The notes under the pieces were generated by a model. It was not told the origin of the DNA. It worked only from the letters and a program-made list of their open reading frames with translations, and made no database searches. The translations under genes and the position numbers were made by a program. A stretch of 64,000 nucleotides of DNA from Entomomonas moraniae. Lineage in GTDB: Bacteria > Pseudomonadota > Gammaproteobacteria > Pseudomonadales > Pseudomonadaceae. The stretch's first letter is position 1; each line of letters begins with the position of its first letter. The stretch lies in contig NZ_CP029822.1 in NCBI RefSeq assembly GCF_003991975.1, positions 2,877,648-2,941,647 on the forward strand. The letters run 5' to 3'. Of this stretch, positions 1-8,700 are shown in pieces.

Positions 1-1507
1 GTTGCTCGTTCCCCGGTGAATTGCTTTGCCCCCAAATATAAGAAACCATGTCATAATCATGTGATCGGATACGGTTGATGTATTGGGAAAGATCGACGCG
101 CCTGATTTCCATATCAATACCAATTTCAGCTAGATTGGTTTTAAAAGGCAATAATACACGCTCAAGGTTTGTTTGGAACATTAGAAACTCAAAAGAAAGT
201 TGTTTACCGTCTTTATCAACCATTTTGCCATCTTTGATTTCATAACCTGCCTCTTGTAAAAGGCGATAAGCTTTTCGTTGTTGTTCACGAATAATACCTG
301 AGCCATCAGATTTTGGGGCTGTAAATACGGTGGTAAATACTTCTTCTGGAATTTTGCCTCTATAGGGTTCTAGAATTGTCAGCTCTTCTGCTGTAGGGAG
401 CTCATGCGCTGCCATTTCTGAGTTATCAAAGTAACTGCTAAGGCGCTTATAGCTATTATAAAATAATTGGCGATTTGACCATTCAAAATCAAACAGTAAG
501 CTGATAGCTTCACGAACTTTTTCATTTTGAAAGATAGGGCGACGAATGTTAAATGCAAAACCTTGAATAGCGGCAGGGTTATGATTAGTGATTTCTTTTT
601 TTATTATTTTACCTTCTTTTAGTGGCTTGCTTTGGTAACCTGTAGCCCAACTTTTGGCTGAGTACTCAAGATTAAAGTCAAATTGCCCTGCTTTGAATGC
701 CTCTAAAGCAACAGCCATGTCACGATAATAGTCAATAATGATTTTGTCAAAATTATAAAAGCCTTTGACGGCTGGTAAATCTTTTGCCCACCAGTGTTTT
801 ACGCGCTCATAGTGGATGCTTGCATTAGGTTTTACTTCAGATATCTTATAAGGACCACTTCCTAATGGGGGCGTGAGAGATGTGGTATTAAAGTTTTTAT
901 CTTGCCAGTAGTGTTTGGGGAGTATGGCAATGTCGCCCACTATCATTGGGAGTTCACGATTATTTTTGACTTTAAATGTGAATAATACCTGATGATTATT
1001 TTCTATAATGACTTTATCAACATCTGCATAATATTGGCGATAAAAAGGATGACCTTCTTTGCGAATAAGATTGAACGTATAGGCAACGTCTTCAGCAGTA
1101 ATGGGGTGCCCATCATGAAATCTGGCTTCTTTTCGTAGATAGAAACGTACCCAACTAGAGTCGGGTGCTTTATCCATCTTTTCTGCGATAAGCCCATATT
1201 TTGTGTTAGGCTCATCAAGGGATGGAGCCATCAAAGTGTCATAAATGAGATTAAGTTGATCGGCAGAAGTGCCTTTAGCAATGAATGGGTTGAGTGAGTC
1301 AAAACCGCCATTGCTTGATAATCTGAGAGTTCCCCCTTTGGGTGCGTTAGGGTTTACGTAGTCAAAAGATTTGAAGTTAGCAGGGTATTTAGGTGTTTCA
1401 TTATAAAGTGTCATTGCATGCTGGGGTCTTGCTTGGGTAAGCATACAAAAAGTGCTGAGTACAACGCATATAAAGAAGGATAAAAAGTTCTTTGTTTTTA
1501 ATTCCAT
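1..1507 (-). CDS. yejA: YejA-type peptide ABC transporter substrate-binding protein (3' truncated by window edge)
   Basis: Periplasmic solute-binding protein of family 5 (SBP_bac_5), expected to deliver oligopeptides to an inner-membrane ABC importer. The frame runs from an ATG at 1507 off the left edge, giving about 502 residues of a usual ~600. A signal peptide ending near TQA is visible at residues 1-25. After it come the family motifs NPNAPKGG, LNPFIAKG, FHDGHPITAEDV and LGSGPYKI. The YejA subgroup is favoured over OppA/DppA by the ETPKYPANFKSFDYVNP opening and by FAFNIRRPIFQNEKVREA. YejA in E. coli belongs to the YejABEF system that also takes up microcin C. Permease and ATPase genes, if present, would lie left of position 1. 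The assignment to the subfamily is from motif memory, not alignment. Confidence 0.85.
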   Translation of the reverse strand, partial: MELKTKNFLSFFICVVLSTFCMLTQARPQHAMTLYNETPKYPANFKSFDYVNPNAPKGGTLRLSSNGGFDSLNPFIAKGTSADQLNLIYDTLMAPSLDEPNTKYGLIAEKMDKAPDSSWVRFYLRKEARFHDGHPITAEDVAYTFNLIRKEGHPFYRQYYADVDKVIIENNHQVLFTFKVKNNRELPMIVGDIAILPKHYWQDKNFNTTSLTPPLGSGPYKISEVKPNASIHYERVKHWWAKDLPAVKGFYNFDKIIIDYYRDMAVALEAFKAGQFDFNLEYSAKSWATGYQSKPLKEGKIIKKEITNHNPAAIQGFAFNIRRPIFQNEKVREAISLLFDFEWSNRQLFYNSYKRLSSYFDNSEMAAHELPTAEELTILEPYRGKIPEEVFTTVFTAPKSDGSGIIREQQRKAYRLLQEAGYEIKDGKMVDKDGKQLSFEFLMFQTNLERVLLPFKTNLAEIGIDMEIRRVDLSQYINRIRSHDYDMVSYIWGQSNSPGNEQ

Positions 1508-1795
1508 GTGTTATCCATTTTTAATCATGTGCTGTATAGACCTTTGCTATAAATAGTGTGTTGACTATTTGCCAAAATGATTCTAGAAATACCATTTAAA
1601 ATCCTGTTATGATACCTCATTCATTATAGTAGTCATAGTTCCTTTGTTTTCTTTATTGTTACGATGATTGCCAACATTTTTGGTGAGTTAATATCTTGTA
1701 AAAAAAAGAAAGGAAAAAATATTATTACTTCTTGATTATCCATACTATAACATTAATTATAATAAGATTAATTATAAAGGGGAGAGGGTTTTTTA

Positions 1796-2626
1796 ATGCA
1801 ACGTGTTTTAAGTTTTTTTTCGATTGTTTTTCTTGCTGTGTCGATCATGGTAGTGAGTTTTGATGCCGAGGCAAGACGTTTTGGTGGTGGGCGTTCTTTT
1901 GGGAAAGCGCCTTCACATCAAACTCGTCAAGCAACGCCTAACCGGCCAGCAAATCAACCTAATAATCCACAAGCAGCACCTGGTAGAAGTTGGATGGGGC
2001 CTCTAGCGGGTTTAGTGGCAGGAGGCTTATTGGCTTCTCTGTTTATGGGGGGCGGTTTTAGTGGTATAAACTTCTTTGATATTATTATTGTTGCATTGTT
2101 AGCATTTTTTGTTATTCGCTTTATAAGAGGCCGAATGAACCCACAACAACAAGGGGTTAATAGCAACATCAATGCTTATCAAGATCAGTCTACCCAGCAG
2201 CCTATTTTTGGCACTCAAAGGGCTACCTCATCGGTTGCTCCTGTTATTAATGCTCCAGCTTGGTTTAATGAAACGGCTTTTCTTTCCGCCGCAAGAGACC
2301 ATTTTATGGCACTGCAAGAGCATTGGGATGCCAACGAAATGGATAAAATAGCTGAGTATGTTACGCCAGAAATATTAACTTTCTTAAAACAAGAGCGTAC
2401 TGAGGAAGGAAGTGGTTATCAATCAACTTATATTGATGATTTAAATGTGGTTTTAGATGGTGTTGATGATACACCGGAAAAAACAATAGCAACATTAACC
2501 TTTACAGGCGTTGCTAAAACATCGCGTTTTGATCAAGGCGAAGCATTTAATGAAAGCTGGCGGATGGAGCGTGAACAAGGTGAAAATAAACCTTGGTTAG
2601 TGGCGGGTATTCGTCAAAATATGTAG
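1796..2626 (+). CDS. Tim44-like domain protein, membrane-anchored
   Basis: A 276-residue protein of the bacterial Tim44-like group, function unknown. It starts with a hydrophobic signal/anchor (residues 1-25, ending near DAEARRFGGG), then a Gly/Pro/Gln-rich linker. Two closely spaced hydrophobic helices follow (roughly 65-85 and 88-107, containing GLVAGGLLASLFMGGGF), then a C-terminal soluble domain (about 155-276) matching the Tim44/MRPL45 fold. That domain ends in a beta-strand segment with FNESWRMER and KPWLVAGIRQ. In mitochondria Tim44 tethers the import motor, and no such role is established in bacteria. A GGGGAGAGGG purine run precedes the ATG. It stands alone and is closed by a strong terminator immediately downstream. 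Confidence 0.8.
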   Translation: MQRVLSFFSIVFLAVSIMVVSFDAEARRFGGGRSFGKAPSHQTRQATPNRPANQPNNPQAAPGRSWMGPLAGLVAGGLLASLFMGGGFSGINFFDIIIVALLAFFVIRFIRGRMNPQQQGVNSNINAYQDQSTQQPIFGTQRATSSVAPVINAPAWFNETAFLSAARDHFMALQEHWDANEMDKIAEYVTPEILTFLKQERTEEGSGYQSTYIDDLNVVLDGVDDTPEKTIATLTFTGVAKTSRFDQGEAFNESWRMEREQGENKPWLVAGIRQNM

Positions 2627-2636
2627 TATGATTTTT

Positions 2637-2681
2637 AACGGTAATTTACTTATTTTAAAATGAAGTAAATTACCGTTTTTT
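2637..2681 (+). terminator. Rho-independent terminator after the Tim44-like gene
   Basis: A perfect 15-bp inverted repeat (arms 2637-2651 and 2663-2677) with an 11-nt loop, running into a T tract to 2681. It lies 11 bases after the Tim44-like stop codon. The arm sequence begins AACGGTAATTTA. The following gene is convergent, and A-rich sequence on the other flank means it may also act for csdE. Confidence 0.85.
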
Positions 2682-2688
2682 ATGTCTG

Positions 2689-3084
2689 TTAAGTGACTGC
2701 TTTTACCTTTTTAAAAATAGCACTTAAGCCATCTCTACGTGAACTTGAGAGTTGTTTAACCAGTCCTAATTGTTGAAACCAATCGTCTAAATCAATTTCG
2801 TTAATTTCTTTTGCGGTTAAGCCATTAATGCGTGTTAGCAATACAGCAAGTAGCCCTTGTATTAGCCGTGCCTCACTGGTTGCTTTAAAATACCATTGAT
2901 CATCTTGCTTTGTACTCACTAACCACACTTGACTTTCACAGCCTTTGACTTGATTTTTGTCCGTTTTTTCAACTTCTGTAAGTGGGGATAGGTTCTTCCC
3001 TAATTGCATTAGTAATCGCATTTTTTGTTCCCAACTTTTGTTTAGCTGGAATGTAGAGAAAAGATTTTGAGCATCTAGGTTCAT
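2689..3084 (-). CDS. csdE: SufE/CsdE-family sulfur acceptor protein
   Basis: A 131-residue sulfur-acceptor protein that takes persulfide sulfur from its partner cysteine desulfurase and stimulates its activity. SufE-family landmarks are present: the acceptor cysteine in VKGCESQVWL (about residue 49), the segment LIQGLLAVLLTRING, and the C-terminal LSSSRRDGLSAI. Length is typical for the family. The start overlaps the stop of the upstream desulfurase gene by four bases (ATGA), so the two are translationally coupled. I chose CsdE over SufE because the partner resembles CsdA and no other suf genes are nearby. The distinction is soft. Confidence 0.87.
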   Translation of the reverse strand: MNLDAQNLFSTFQLNKSWEQKMRLLMQLGKNLSPLTEVEKTDKNQVKGCESQVWLVSTKQDDQWYFKATSEARLIQGLLAVLLTRINGLTAKEINEIDLDDWFQQLGLVKQLSSSRRDGLSAIFKKVKAVT

Positions 3085-4298
3085 GTTAATAACTCTATGG
3101 CTTTATCTAAAGCATCAAAGAAACATTGTAGGTCAGCACTATTATTGTAGAGTGCTAATGAAACACGGATAGCGCCATTTAATCCCAGTGTTTGATATAA
3201 AGGCATGCAGCAATGTTGCCCTGCACGAATAGCTATATTTTGTTCTGCTAATAAATGGCTTATATCGCTCGGGTGCATTCCTTCTATATAAAAACTCACC
3301 AGTGATGAATGAGGGTTACCTAACACATGAATAGATTTTCTTTGTAAAAGCCCTGTCAATAATTGATGGATTAATGCTTGCTCATGGGCAGTAATATCAG
3401 TTCTATTTTGTGCGTTTAGGTAATCAATAGCTGCGCCTAAGCCTAATACTGCCCCAATGGCACTTGTTCCAGCTTCAAATCCCAATGGCGCAGGATAAAA
3501 CTGTGCTGTCTCGTAGTCTGCTGACTGTACCATTTCCCCTCCAAACTGCCAGTGGTTAAGTTTAGTGAGGCTGCCTGCTTTTCCATAGAGTATGCCAACA
3601 CCTTCAGGTGCAAAAAGCTTGTGTCCAGAAAATACATAAAAGTCACAGTTAAGTTGGGTGACATTGGTGGGGTGATGCACAATACCTTGAGCACCATCAA
3701 TAACGGAGAGTGCATTAAATTTCTTAGCTAGTTCAATGATTTGTTTGATAGGTTGCAATGTACCAAACACATTTGACATTTGACTAATAGCGACAAGCCT
3801 TGTTTGATTTGTTATGAGTGTTTCTGCAATCTCTAAGTCTATAATACCTTCTTGTGTGAAGGGGAGTACGATGAGTTTAAGACCTTTGCGTTTAGCTAGT
3901 TGTTGCCATGGTAATAGATTGGCATGGTGTTCGAGTGCGCTGATTACAATATTTCCAGTATTTGGGAGATAGCTTTCTAGGCCATAGGCGAGTAAGTTAA
4001 TACTTTCAGTGGTACTGCGTGTGAATATGAGTTGATCGCTTGATTGTGCATGTAAAAAATCAGCTACTTTTTGGCGTACATTTTCAAATCCGCGAGTGAT
4101 CTTTGTTGCTAGCGGGTATTGAGCACGATGAATATTCGCACAGCCTTGTTGGTAATATTGGGTAATGCAATCAATCACCATATTTGGCTTTTGTGTAGTC
4201 GCAGCGCTATCTAGCCATGTTAACTTATCATTGCTAAAGTTACACAAGGCTGGAAAATCAAAGCGCCAAGGGGATTCTAATAGTGTTTTATAGCTCAT
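3081..4298 (-). CDS. csdA: Cysteine desulfurase, SufS/CsdA class II
   Basis: A pyridoxal-phosphate enzyme that removes sulfur from cysteine as an enzyme-bound persulfide for Fe-S cluster and thio-cofactor assembly. The 405-residue length is right for group II desulfurases. Visible motifs: substrate-site LDSAATTQKP (about 29-38), ALEHHANLLPW, the PLP-lysine in SGHKLFAPEGVG (lysine near 227), FEAGTSAIGAVLGL, and the persulfide cysteine in RAGQHCCMPL. The latter has a second adjacent Cys where Ala or Thr is common. It forms a two-gene unit with the overlapping csdE. Which paralogue it is (CsdA or SufS) cannot be fixed without comparison to the rest of the genome. Confidence 0.9.
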   Translation of the reverse strand: MSYKTLLESPWRFDFPALCNFSNDKLTWLDSAATTQKPNMVIDCITQYYQQGCANIHRAQYPLATKITRGFENVRQKVADFLHAQSSDQLIFTRSTTESINLLAYGLESYLPNTGNIVISALEHHANLLPWQQLAKRKGLKLIVLPFTQEGIIDLEIAETLITNQTRLVAISQMSNVFGTLQPIKQIIELAKKFNALSVIDGAQGIVHHPTNVTQLNCDFYVFSGHKLFAPEGVGILYGKAGSLTKLNHWQFGGEMVQSADYETAQFYPAPLGFEAGTSAIGAVLGLGAAIDYLNAQNRTDITAHEQALIHQLLTGLLQRKSIHVLGNPHSSLVSFYIEGMHPSDISHLLAEQNIAIRAGQHCCMPLYQTLGLNGAIRVSLALYNNSADLQCFFDALDKAIELLT

Positions 4299-4328
4299 CT
4301 AGTCATTATAAAGAATAAGTTATAATTT

Positions 4329-5924
4329 CTAAATTATTTTTACTATTTTCTTATCGAAGGATAATTGATGGATGATCATGGGAGGTTTGATCCGCTTCAT
4401 TGGTTTGGTGAGTAATACAAGCATCTCATTTAATGGTATTGGCTTGCTGAAAAGAAAACCTTGTATAAACTCGACTCCTTGACGTGTTAAATAATGGAGT
4501 TGTTCAATAGTTTCTACCCCTTCAGCTATAAGATCCATATTTAACTTCTTGGCAAGTGAGATGATGGTCTCTATTAAATGGGTCTCAGAAGGCGTATTAC
4601 AGATCCTTGACACAAATAACCTATCAATTTTTAAGTGATCTATTTTATATTTTTGTAAATAGCCAAAATTAGAGTAACCTGTTCCAAAGTCATCTATCGC
4701 AACAGTAACACCAATTTTATGGAATTCATTTAGTAGCGTTGGTAGATTATTAGTTGATTCAACAAAGTGGCTTTCTACAATCTCTATCGTGAGAGTGATG
4801 GTGTTTGGGGGAAATGTAGCTAAAAAGTTTTTACAGTCATCAATTAGATCATGATGTTGTAAGTGTGATGAATGAATATTAAAGCCAATATAAAAAGGGT
4901 TTGGAAGACAGTTAATGTTGGCTAATAAGTTTTCAGCCACTATTTTCATCAGCTGTTTAGTCATTGGAATAATTAGCTTCGAGCGTTCAGCTAAACCAAT
5001 GAATTGTCCTGGCATTATAAGTCCTTTTTTTGGGTGTTGCCAGCGAGCTAGTACTTCAACCCCGCACCATTTTTGGTCGGCAGCTGAAATAACAGGTTGA
5101 TAGTAAGGAATGAGTTCATTTCTCAAAAGAGCTTGTTGGAAATTACGTCTGGGGGCCGTTAAAAATATGTATAGCAGTGATATAACAAACGATGCAAATA
5201 ATATAATTGCAAGTAGAAAATAAGAGACAATAGATTTTTCACTCCATGTCACGGTATTGAGGTCAAAGGCAATTTTAAATGGGTATTTGTCTGAGGCAAA
5301 CATTAATAAGTTATCATTGATGACTCGATTATTGGATAACATTTGATCTTGGGTATTTATCCAATCGTCATTGATAATAAGATAGCCATGATTAGAGAGA
5401 TGAGTGGATGATAGTATATTTAGAAACGTAGAGGCATGCATGGTGATGAATGCAGACCAATCCCCCCGTATGATACGATAGCTAATGATAGGCATTTGTG
5501 GTGCTAAAAACTTGGAAGACAATAAACTTAGTTTTTGCTTTGTATAATAACCTACTATATCCGAATTGTATTGATTTGGTTCGAAGAATGATGAGCAGAT
5601 AATTTCGCCATTATTTAAAACAGTCAATGATCTAAACCATTGACTAGATTCGACAACTCTTTTTAGGTTGTATTCTTGTATATCACATGAGCTGCTTTTT
5701 AACTCTTCAATGGCTGCATACATGGGAAGATTAAATTCATCGAGTATATGGTCTATTTGATTAATGACAAGTGTTGCATCAGAAGCAACTTGTTTTTTAT
5801 AGTTACTATCAAGACGGTAGTAATTATAGAATATAGTGGTTAGTGTGATAAGAAAAAATAAGGTTAATACAAAAATAGTAAGTTTAACCGTTGAATAACG
5901 AATTTCCGATAATAAATTATGCAT
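4329..5924 (-). CDS. Membrane cyclic-di-GMP phosphodiesterase, CSS-motif + EAL domains
   Basis: A 531-residue inner-membrane phosphodiesterase predicted to hydrolyse cyclic-di-GMP. Layout: N-terminal transmembrane helix (about 14-35), periplasmic CSS-motif domain with the hallmark IICSSF near residue 108 and further cysteines at SSSC, second transmembrane helix (about 230-255), then a cytoplasmic EAL domain (about 260-510). Catalytic positions look intact: EVLARW (an EVL variant of EAL), FNIHSS, IEIVES, AIDDFGTGYSN, HLKIDRLF, AEGVET and the terminal QGFLFSKP. In enterobacterial CSS proteins the periplasmic cysteines sense envelope redox state through DsbA/DsbB, which is likely but unproven here. 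The gene is monocistronic and downstream of nothing obvious. Confidence 0.9.
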   Translation of the reverse strand: MHNLLSEIRYSTVKLTIFVLTLFFLITLTTIFYNYYRLDSNYKKQVASDATLVINQIDHILDEFNLPMYAAIEELKSSSCDIQEYNLKRVVESSQWFRSLTVLNNGEIICSSFFEPNQYNSDIVGYYTKQKLSLLSSKFLAPQMPIISYRIIRGDWSAFITMHASTFLNILSSTHLSNHGYLIINDDWINTQDQMLSNNRVINDNLLMFASDKYPFKIAFDLNTVTWSEKSIVSYFLLAIILFASFVISLLYIFLTAPRRNFQQALLRNELIPYYQPVISAADQKWCGVEVLARWQHPKKGLIMPGQFIGLAERSKLIIPMTKQLMKIVAENLLANINCLPNPFYIGFNIHSSHLQHHDLIDDCKNFLATFPPNTITLTIEIVESHFVESTNNLPTLLNEFHKIGVTVAIDDFGTGYSNFGYLQKYKIDHLKIDRLFVSRICNTPSETHLIETIISLAKKLNMDLIAEGVETIEQLHYLTRQGVEFIQGFLFSKPIPLNEMLVLLTKPMKRIKPPMIIHQLSFDKKIVKII

Positions 5925-6289
5925 ACATATAACCTAATATAAAGAAAGTTTATTAGGGCATAATCACTGTCATGATTACTTCCTTTTTTTTCAAAAAAAA
6001 TCATGTTTCTATTATTACTTCTATAGCATAGTTCGAATTTTTATGTATGAGTATTAGATATTAGTAGCTAAAACAATAATGGTGATTTTTATTTTTATAT
6101 CTATATGATTTAAAATAATTTATTTGTTTTTATTAGGAATTTTTTTAAGATTATTTTAGACTAGATTCATGAGTATAAGCGAGGGTAAATATAAAAATAA
6201 CTTTTTTGCATTATTAATAAACTCATTGCCAATAGCAAAAGGTTCATGAATACTGTGAGTTGGTTCAAATTGAAATAAGAGTACGTACT
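5925..6289. other. A+T-rich intergenic region without a recognisable gene
   Basis: About 365 bases between the divergent EAL gene and the SUKH-like gene. The sequence is extremely A+T-rich with long T and A runs. It presumably holds the promoters of both neighbours. I could not pick a convincing -35/-10 pair and see no RNA structure or open frame worth calling. Confidence 0.5.
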
Positions 6290-6925
6290 ATGACACAAGA
6301 AAGTTATCTCCAATTATCGTATCAGTCGATTGCTGAGAGCCTATTGGGCCGACAACTAACTGCACAGGAAGGGATAGAGCCAACAATTTTAGGAAGTGAA
6401 GAAAAAAGACTGGGTTTGACAATTCCTTCTGCACTTAAGGAGTTTTATCAAACGGTTGGTAAGTTACCGCAATTTATGAGCGCTTTTCAGCTATTTGCTT
6501 TGCCTGAGCAACTTTATATAAAAGATGACTTATTGGTTTTTTTAGAAGAAAATCAGGGTGAATGTTATTGGGCTGTTAATGAGCAAGGAAATGTTTTTCA
6601 ATGTGATGAAGATACTCCCAGCCATGAATTAGGGTTTAATTTAAAGAACTTTTTAGCATTGATGCTATATTATCAAGTAGCTCAAGGGGCAGAATATAGT
6701 TTTTGTTCTAATTTGCTAGATCAAGAGTTAGCACAGCTTTATCAAGAGCAGGGCTGGCAACAGGTAGTAAACTATGATGATCTTGTCATTTACCAGTTAG
6801 GTAGCTATCTGATTTGGTACTTTAAGGATGATGAAAATGATGTTCTAGATGATCAAGTTTATTTTGTTAGTTTGGTAGAAGTTCCCGATGAGACTATTAA
6901 TCAATATGTATTAGAAGCACTCTAG
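6290..6925 (+). CDS. SMI1/KNR4 (SUKH)-like protein, orphan
   Basis: A soluble acidic protein of 211 residues. The central stretch LGLTIPSALKEFYQTVG is the kind of helix-turn seen near the start of SUKH (SMI1/KNR4) domains, followed by a strand-rich region with ENQGECYWAVNEQG. SUKH proteins are often immunity proteins in contact-dependent or polymorphic toxin loci, but others are housekeeping. No toxin, Rhs or CdiA-like gene is adjacent, so an immunity role is not supported here. A longer frame opens at a TTG at 6260. I prefer the ATG at 6290, which has AAGAG eight bases upstream. The domain call is by eye only. Confidence 0.6.
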   Translation: MTQESYLQLSYQSIAESLLGRQLTAQEGIEPTILGSEEKRLGLTIPSALKEFYQTVGKLPQFMSAFQLFALPEQLYIKDDLLVFLEENQGECYWAVNEQGNVFQCDEDTPSHELGFNLKNFLALMLYYQVAQGAEYSFCSNLLDQELAQLYQEQGWQQVVNYDDLVIYQLGSYLIWYFKDDENDVLDDQVYFVSLVEVPDETINQYVLEAL

Positions 6926-6980
6926 TATTTTTTACAGTTGATAAGCAGTGAGTGAATAAGGGTAATAGGTATTATTAAGA

Positions 6981-7556
6981 ATGGCTAGGCAGCGGATAAT
7001 TATAGGTATTACGGGAGCAACAGGCTTCGTTTATGGCGTTCATGCGTTAAAACTTTTGAAAGCACTCGATGTTGAAACACACTTGGTGATTACAAAACCA
7101 GCTGAGTTAACCCGTGAGTATGAAACGGAGTTTATAAAAGAAGATGTTCGTGCCCTTGCCGATTTTAATTACACCATCAGTGATATCGGCGCGGCAATCT
7201 CAAGTGGTTCATTTAAAACATTAGGTATGTTAATTGCTCCCTGTTCAGTGAGGACGATGGGAGAAATAGCCAATTGTGTCTCTTCAAATTTATTAACACG
7301 TGCGGCTGATGTCGTGTTAAAGGAGCGACGTCGTTTGGTGCTTATGTTGAGGGAAACGCCGTTACATACTGGTCATATAAAGCAGATGTTGGCGGTGAGT
7401 GAAATGGGGGGGATTATTATGCCTCCTGTACCTGCTTTTTACGATAAGCCAAAATCATTGAATGATATTGTTCATCATACTGTGGTGAGATCATTGGATT
7501 TATTTGGTTTAGAGGTTGAAGACTTTCCACGCTGGGGGGAGGAGTTAAAACCTTAG
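6981..7556 (+). CDS. ubiX: Flavin prenyltransferase UbiX
   Basis: Makes prenylated FMN, the cofactor of the UbiD decarboxylase in ubiquinone synthesis, from FMN and dimethylallyl phosphate. It is 191 residues, the family length. Motifs: N-terminal GITGATGFVYGVHAL (FMN phosphate loop), SSGSFKTLGMLIAPCS, NLLTRAADVVLKERRRLVLMLRETPLH, and AVSEMGGIIMPPVPAFY near the C-terminus. UbiX-like paralogues (PadC/LpdB type) exist, but the full UbiX signature favours this call. No ubiD is nearby, which is usual. Confidence 0.93.
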   Translation: MARQRIIIGITGATGFVYGVHALKLLKALDVETHLVITKPAELTREYETEFIKEDVRALADFNYTISDIGAAISSGSFKTLGMLIAPCSVRTMGEIANCVSSNLLTRAADVVLKERRRLVLMLRETPLHTGHIKQMLAVSEMGGIIMPPVPAFYDKPKSLNDIVHHTVVRSLDLFGLEVEDFPRWGEELKP

Positions 7557-7600
7557 ATGGTTTATAATGAGCTATATTATGATAAAGAGATATTTGTAAG

Positions 7601-8251
7601 ATGACAAAATCGTTTGATCCCTTCATTGATTTAAAAAATAAAACAGCTATGAGCAGTAAAGCTGTTGAAATTATAGCACGTGAGCATTGTTTTCAAGGGT
7701 TTTATCGTTTAGATCGTTTAAAGCTACGGCATAAACTATTCTCAGGAGAACAAAGCGCAGTAATAACGAGAGAGCTTTTCGTCAGGCCTGATGCTGTTTG
7801 TATGTTGCCTTATGATCCTATACAAGATAAGGTGGTTTTTGTTGAGCAGGTTCGGGTTGGCGCAATAGAAAAAAGTGCTAATCCTTGGATGCTTGAGCTA
7901 GTAGCAGGTTTAATTGATAAAAAAGATGAAGATCCGCAAGATGTGGCTTATCGTGAAGCGCTAGAAGAGGCAAACTTAGAAATTACTGATTTACTACCTA
8001 TTTCACAATACTACCCTTCTGTGGGAGGGAGTGATGAATATATTTATTTATATCTAGGTCGTTGTGATAGCAGTGAAGCCGGTGGTGTACATGGTTTGGA
8101 GTCTGAGGGTGAAGATATTCGTACCCATGTTTGGACATATGAGCAAGCAGTTACTAATTTACAACAGGGTTTAATTCAGAATGCGGCCAGCATTATTGCA
8201 TTGCAATGGCTTATGCTAAATAGAGATCGAGTCCGTCAACAATGGGGGTGA
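7601..8251 (+). CDS. nudF: ADP-ribose pyrophosphatase (Nudix hydrolase)
   Basis: Hydrolyses ADP-ribose to AMP and ribose 5-phosphate. It is 216 residues with the NudF opening (FQGFYRLDRLKLRHKLFSG) and a Nudix box at about residues 105-130 ending REALEEANLE. Compared with the canonical GX5EX7REUXEEXGU box, this one has one extra residue in the first loop, and the usual glycine after EEA/EEXis Asn. The catalytic REALEE core is intact, so activity is expected. It is followed directly by a yqiB gene, the common nudF-yqiB arrangement. Confidence 0.88.
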   Translation: MTKSFDPFIDLKNKTAMSSKAVEIIAREHCFQGFYRLDRLKLRHKLFSGEQSAVITRELFVRPDAVCMLPYDPIQDKVVFVEQVRVGAIEKSANPWMLELVAGLIDKKDEDPQDVAYREALEEANLEITDLLPISQYYPSVGGSDEYIYLYLGRCDSSEAGGVHGLESEGEDIRTHVWTYEQAVTNLQQGLIQNAASIIALQWLMLNRDRVRQQWG

Positions 8252-8700
8252 TGAATAAAGAAACATATGCGGTTGATTTATCTGGTTTGCATGCAATCTA
8301 TGAACGTAATTATGCATGTTTAATACGGTTATTGCCTCGTATGCGAGAGGATGGATATAAACGTTGTTTTGCATTCACTGCAGAGCAGAGGATAAAAACA
8401 CGTCTAAATTTTTCTATTATTGAGAATAGTCCTTATACTTCTTATTTATTGTTAAAGCAGGATAATTTACTTGTTTGGCTGCCTAGCCCTGAGCTATATA
8501 TTCGTTGTTACCATGATGCTAAATTAGCTGAAGTTGTATTCGCTAAAAATACCAGAAACTTTAAGGGAGTGTATGCTTATCCTAATAAAGCTATGCATCA
8601 GCCAGATGAAAAAAAACAATTAAATCAATTTGTTGAAGAATGGTTAGGTCGTTGCCTATCATCAGGTTATGAGGTTGCTGATACAGCAATAAAAATATGA
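8251..8700 (+). CDS. yqiB: YqiB family protein (DUF1249)
   Basis: About 149 residues matching the DUF1249/YqiB family: an N-terminal ERNYACLIRLLPRM motif, YTSYLLLKQ in the middle, and LPSPELYIRCYHDAKLAEVV, then a basic Asn/Gln-rich C-terminal half. The function is unknown; E. coli yqiB sits with nudF, cpdA and parE. Two starts are possible: ATG 8242 inside nudF, or ATG 8251 overlapping the nudF TGA. I prefer the latter as a coupled start, because a GGGGG tract precedes it although closely. The next gene overlaps its stop by four bases. Confidence 0.85.
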   Translation: MNKETYAVDLSGLHAIYERNYACLIRLLPRMREDGYKRCFAFTAEQRIKTRLNFSIIENSPYTSYLLLKQDNLLVWLPSPELYIRCYHDAKLAEVVFAKNTRNFKGVYAYPNKAMHQPDEKKQLNQFVEEWLGRCLSSGYEVADTAIKI

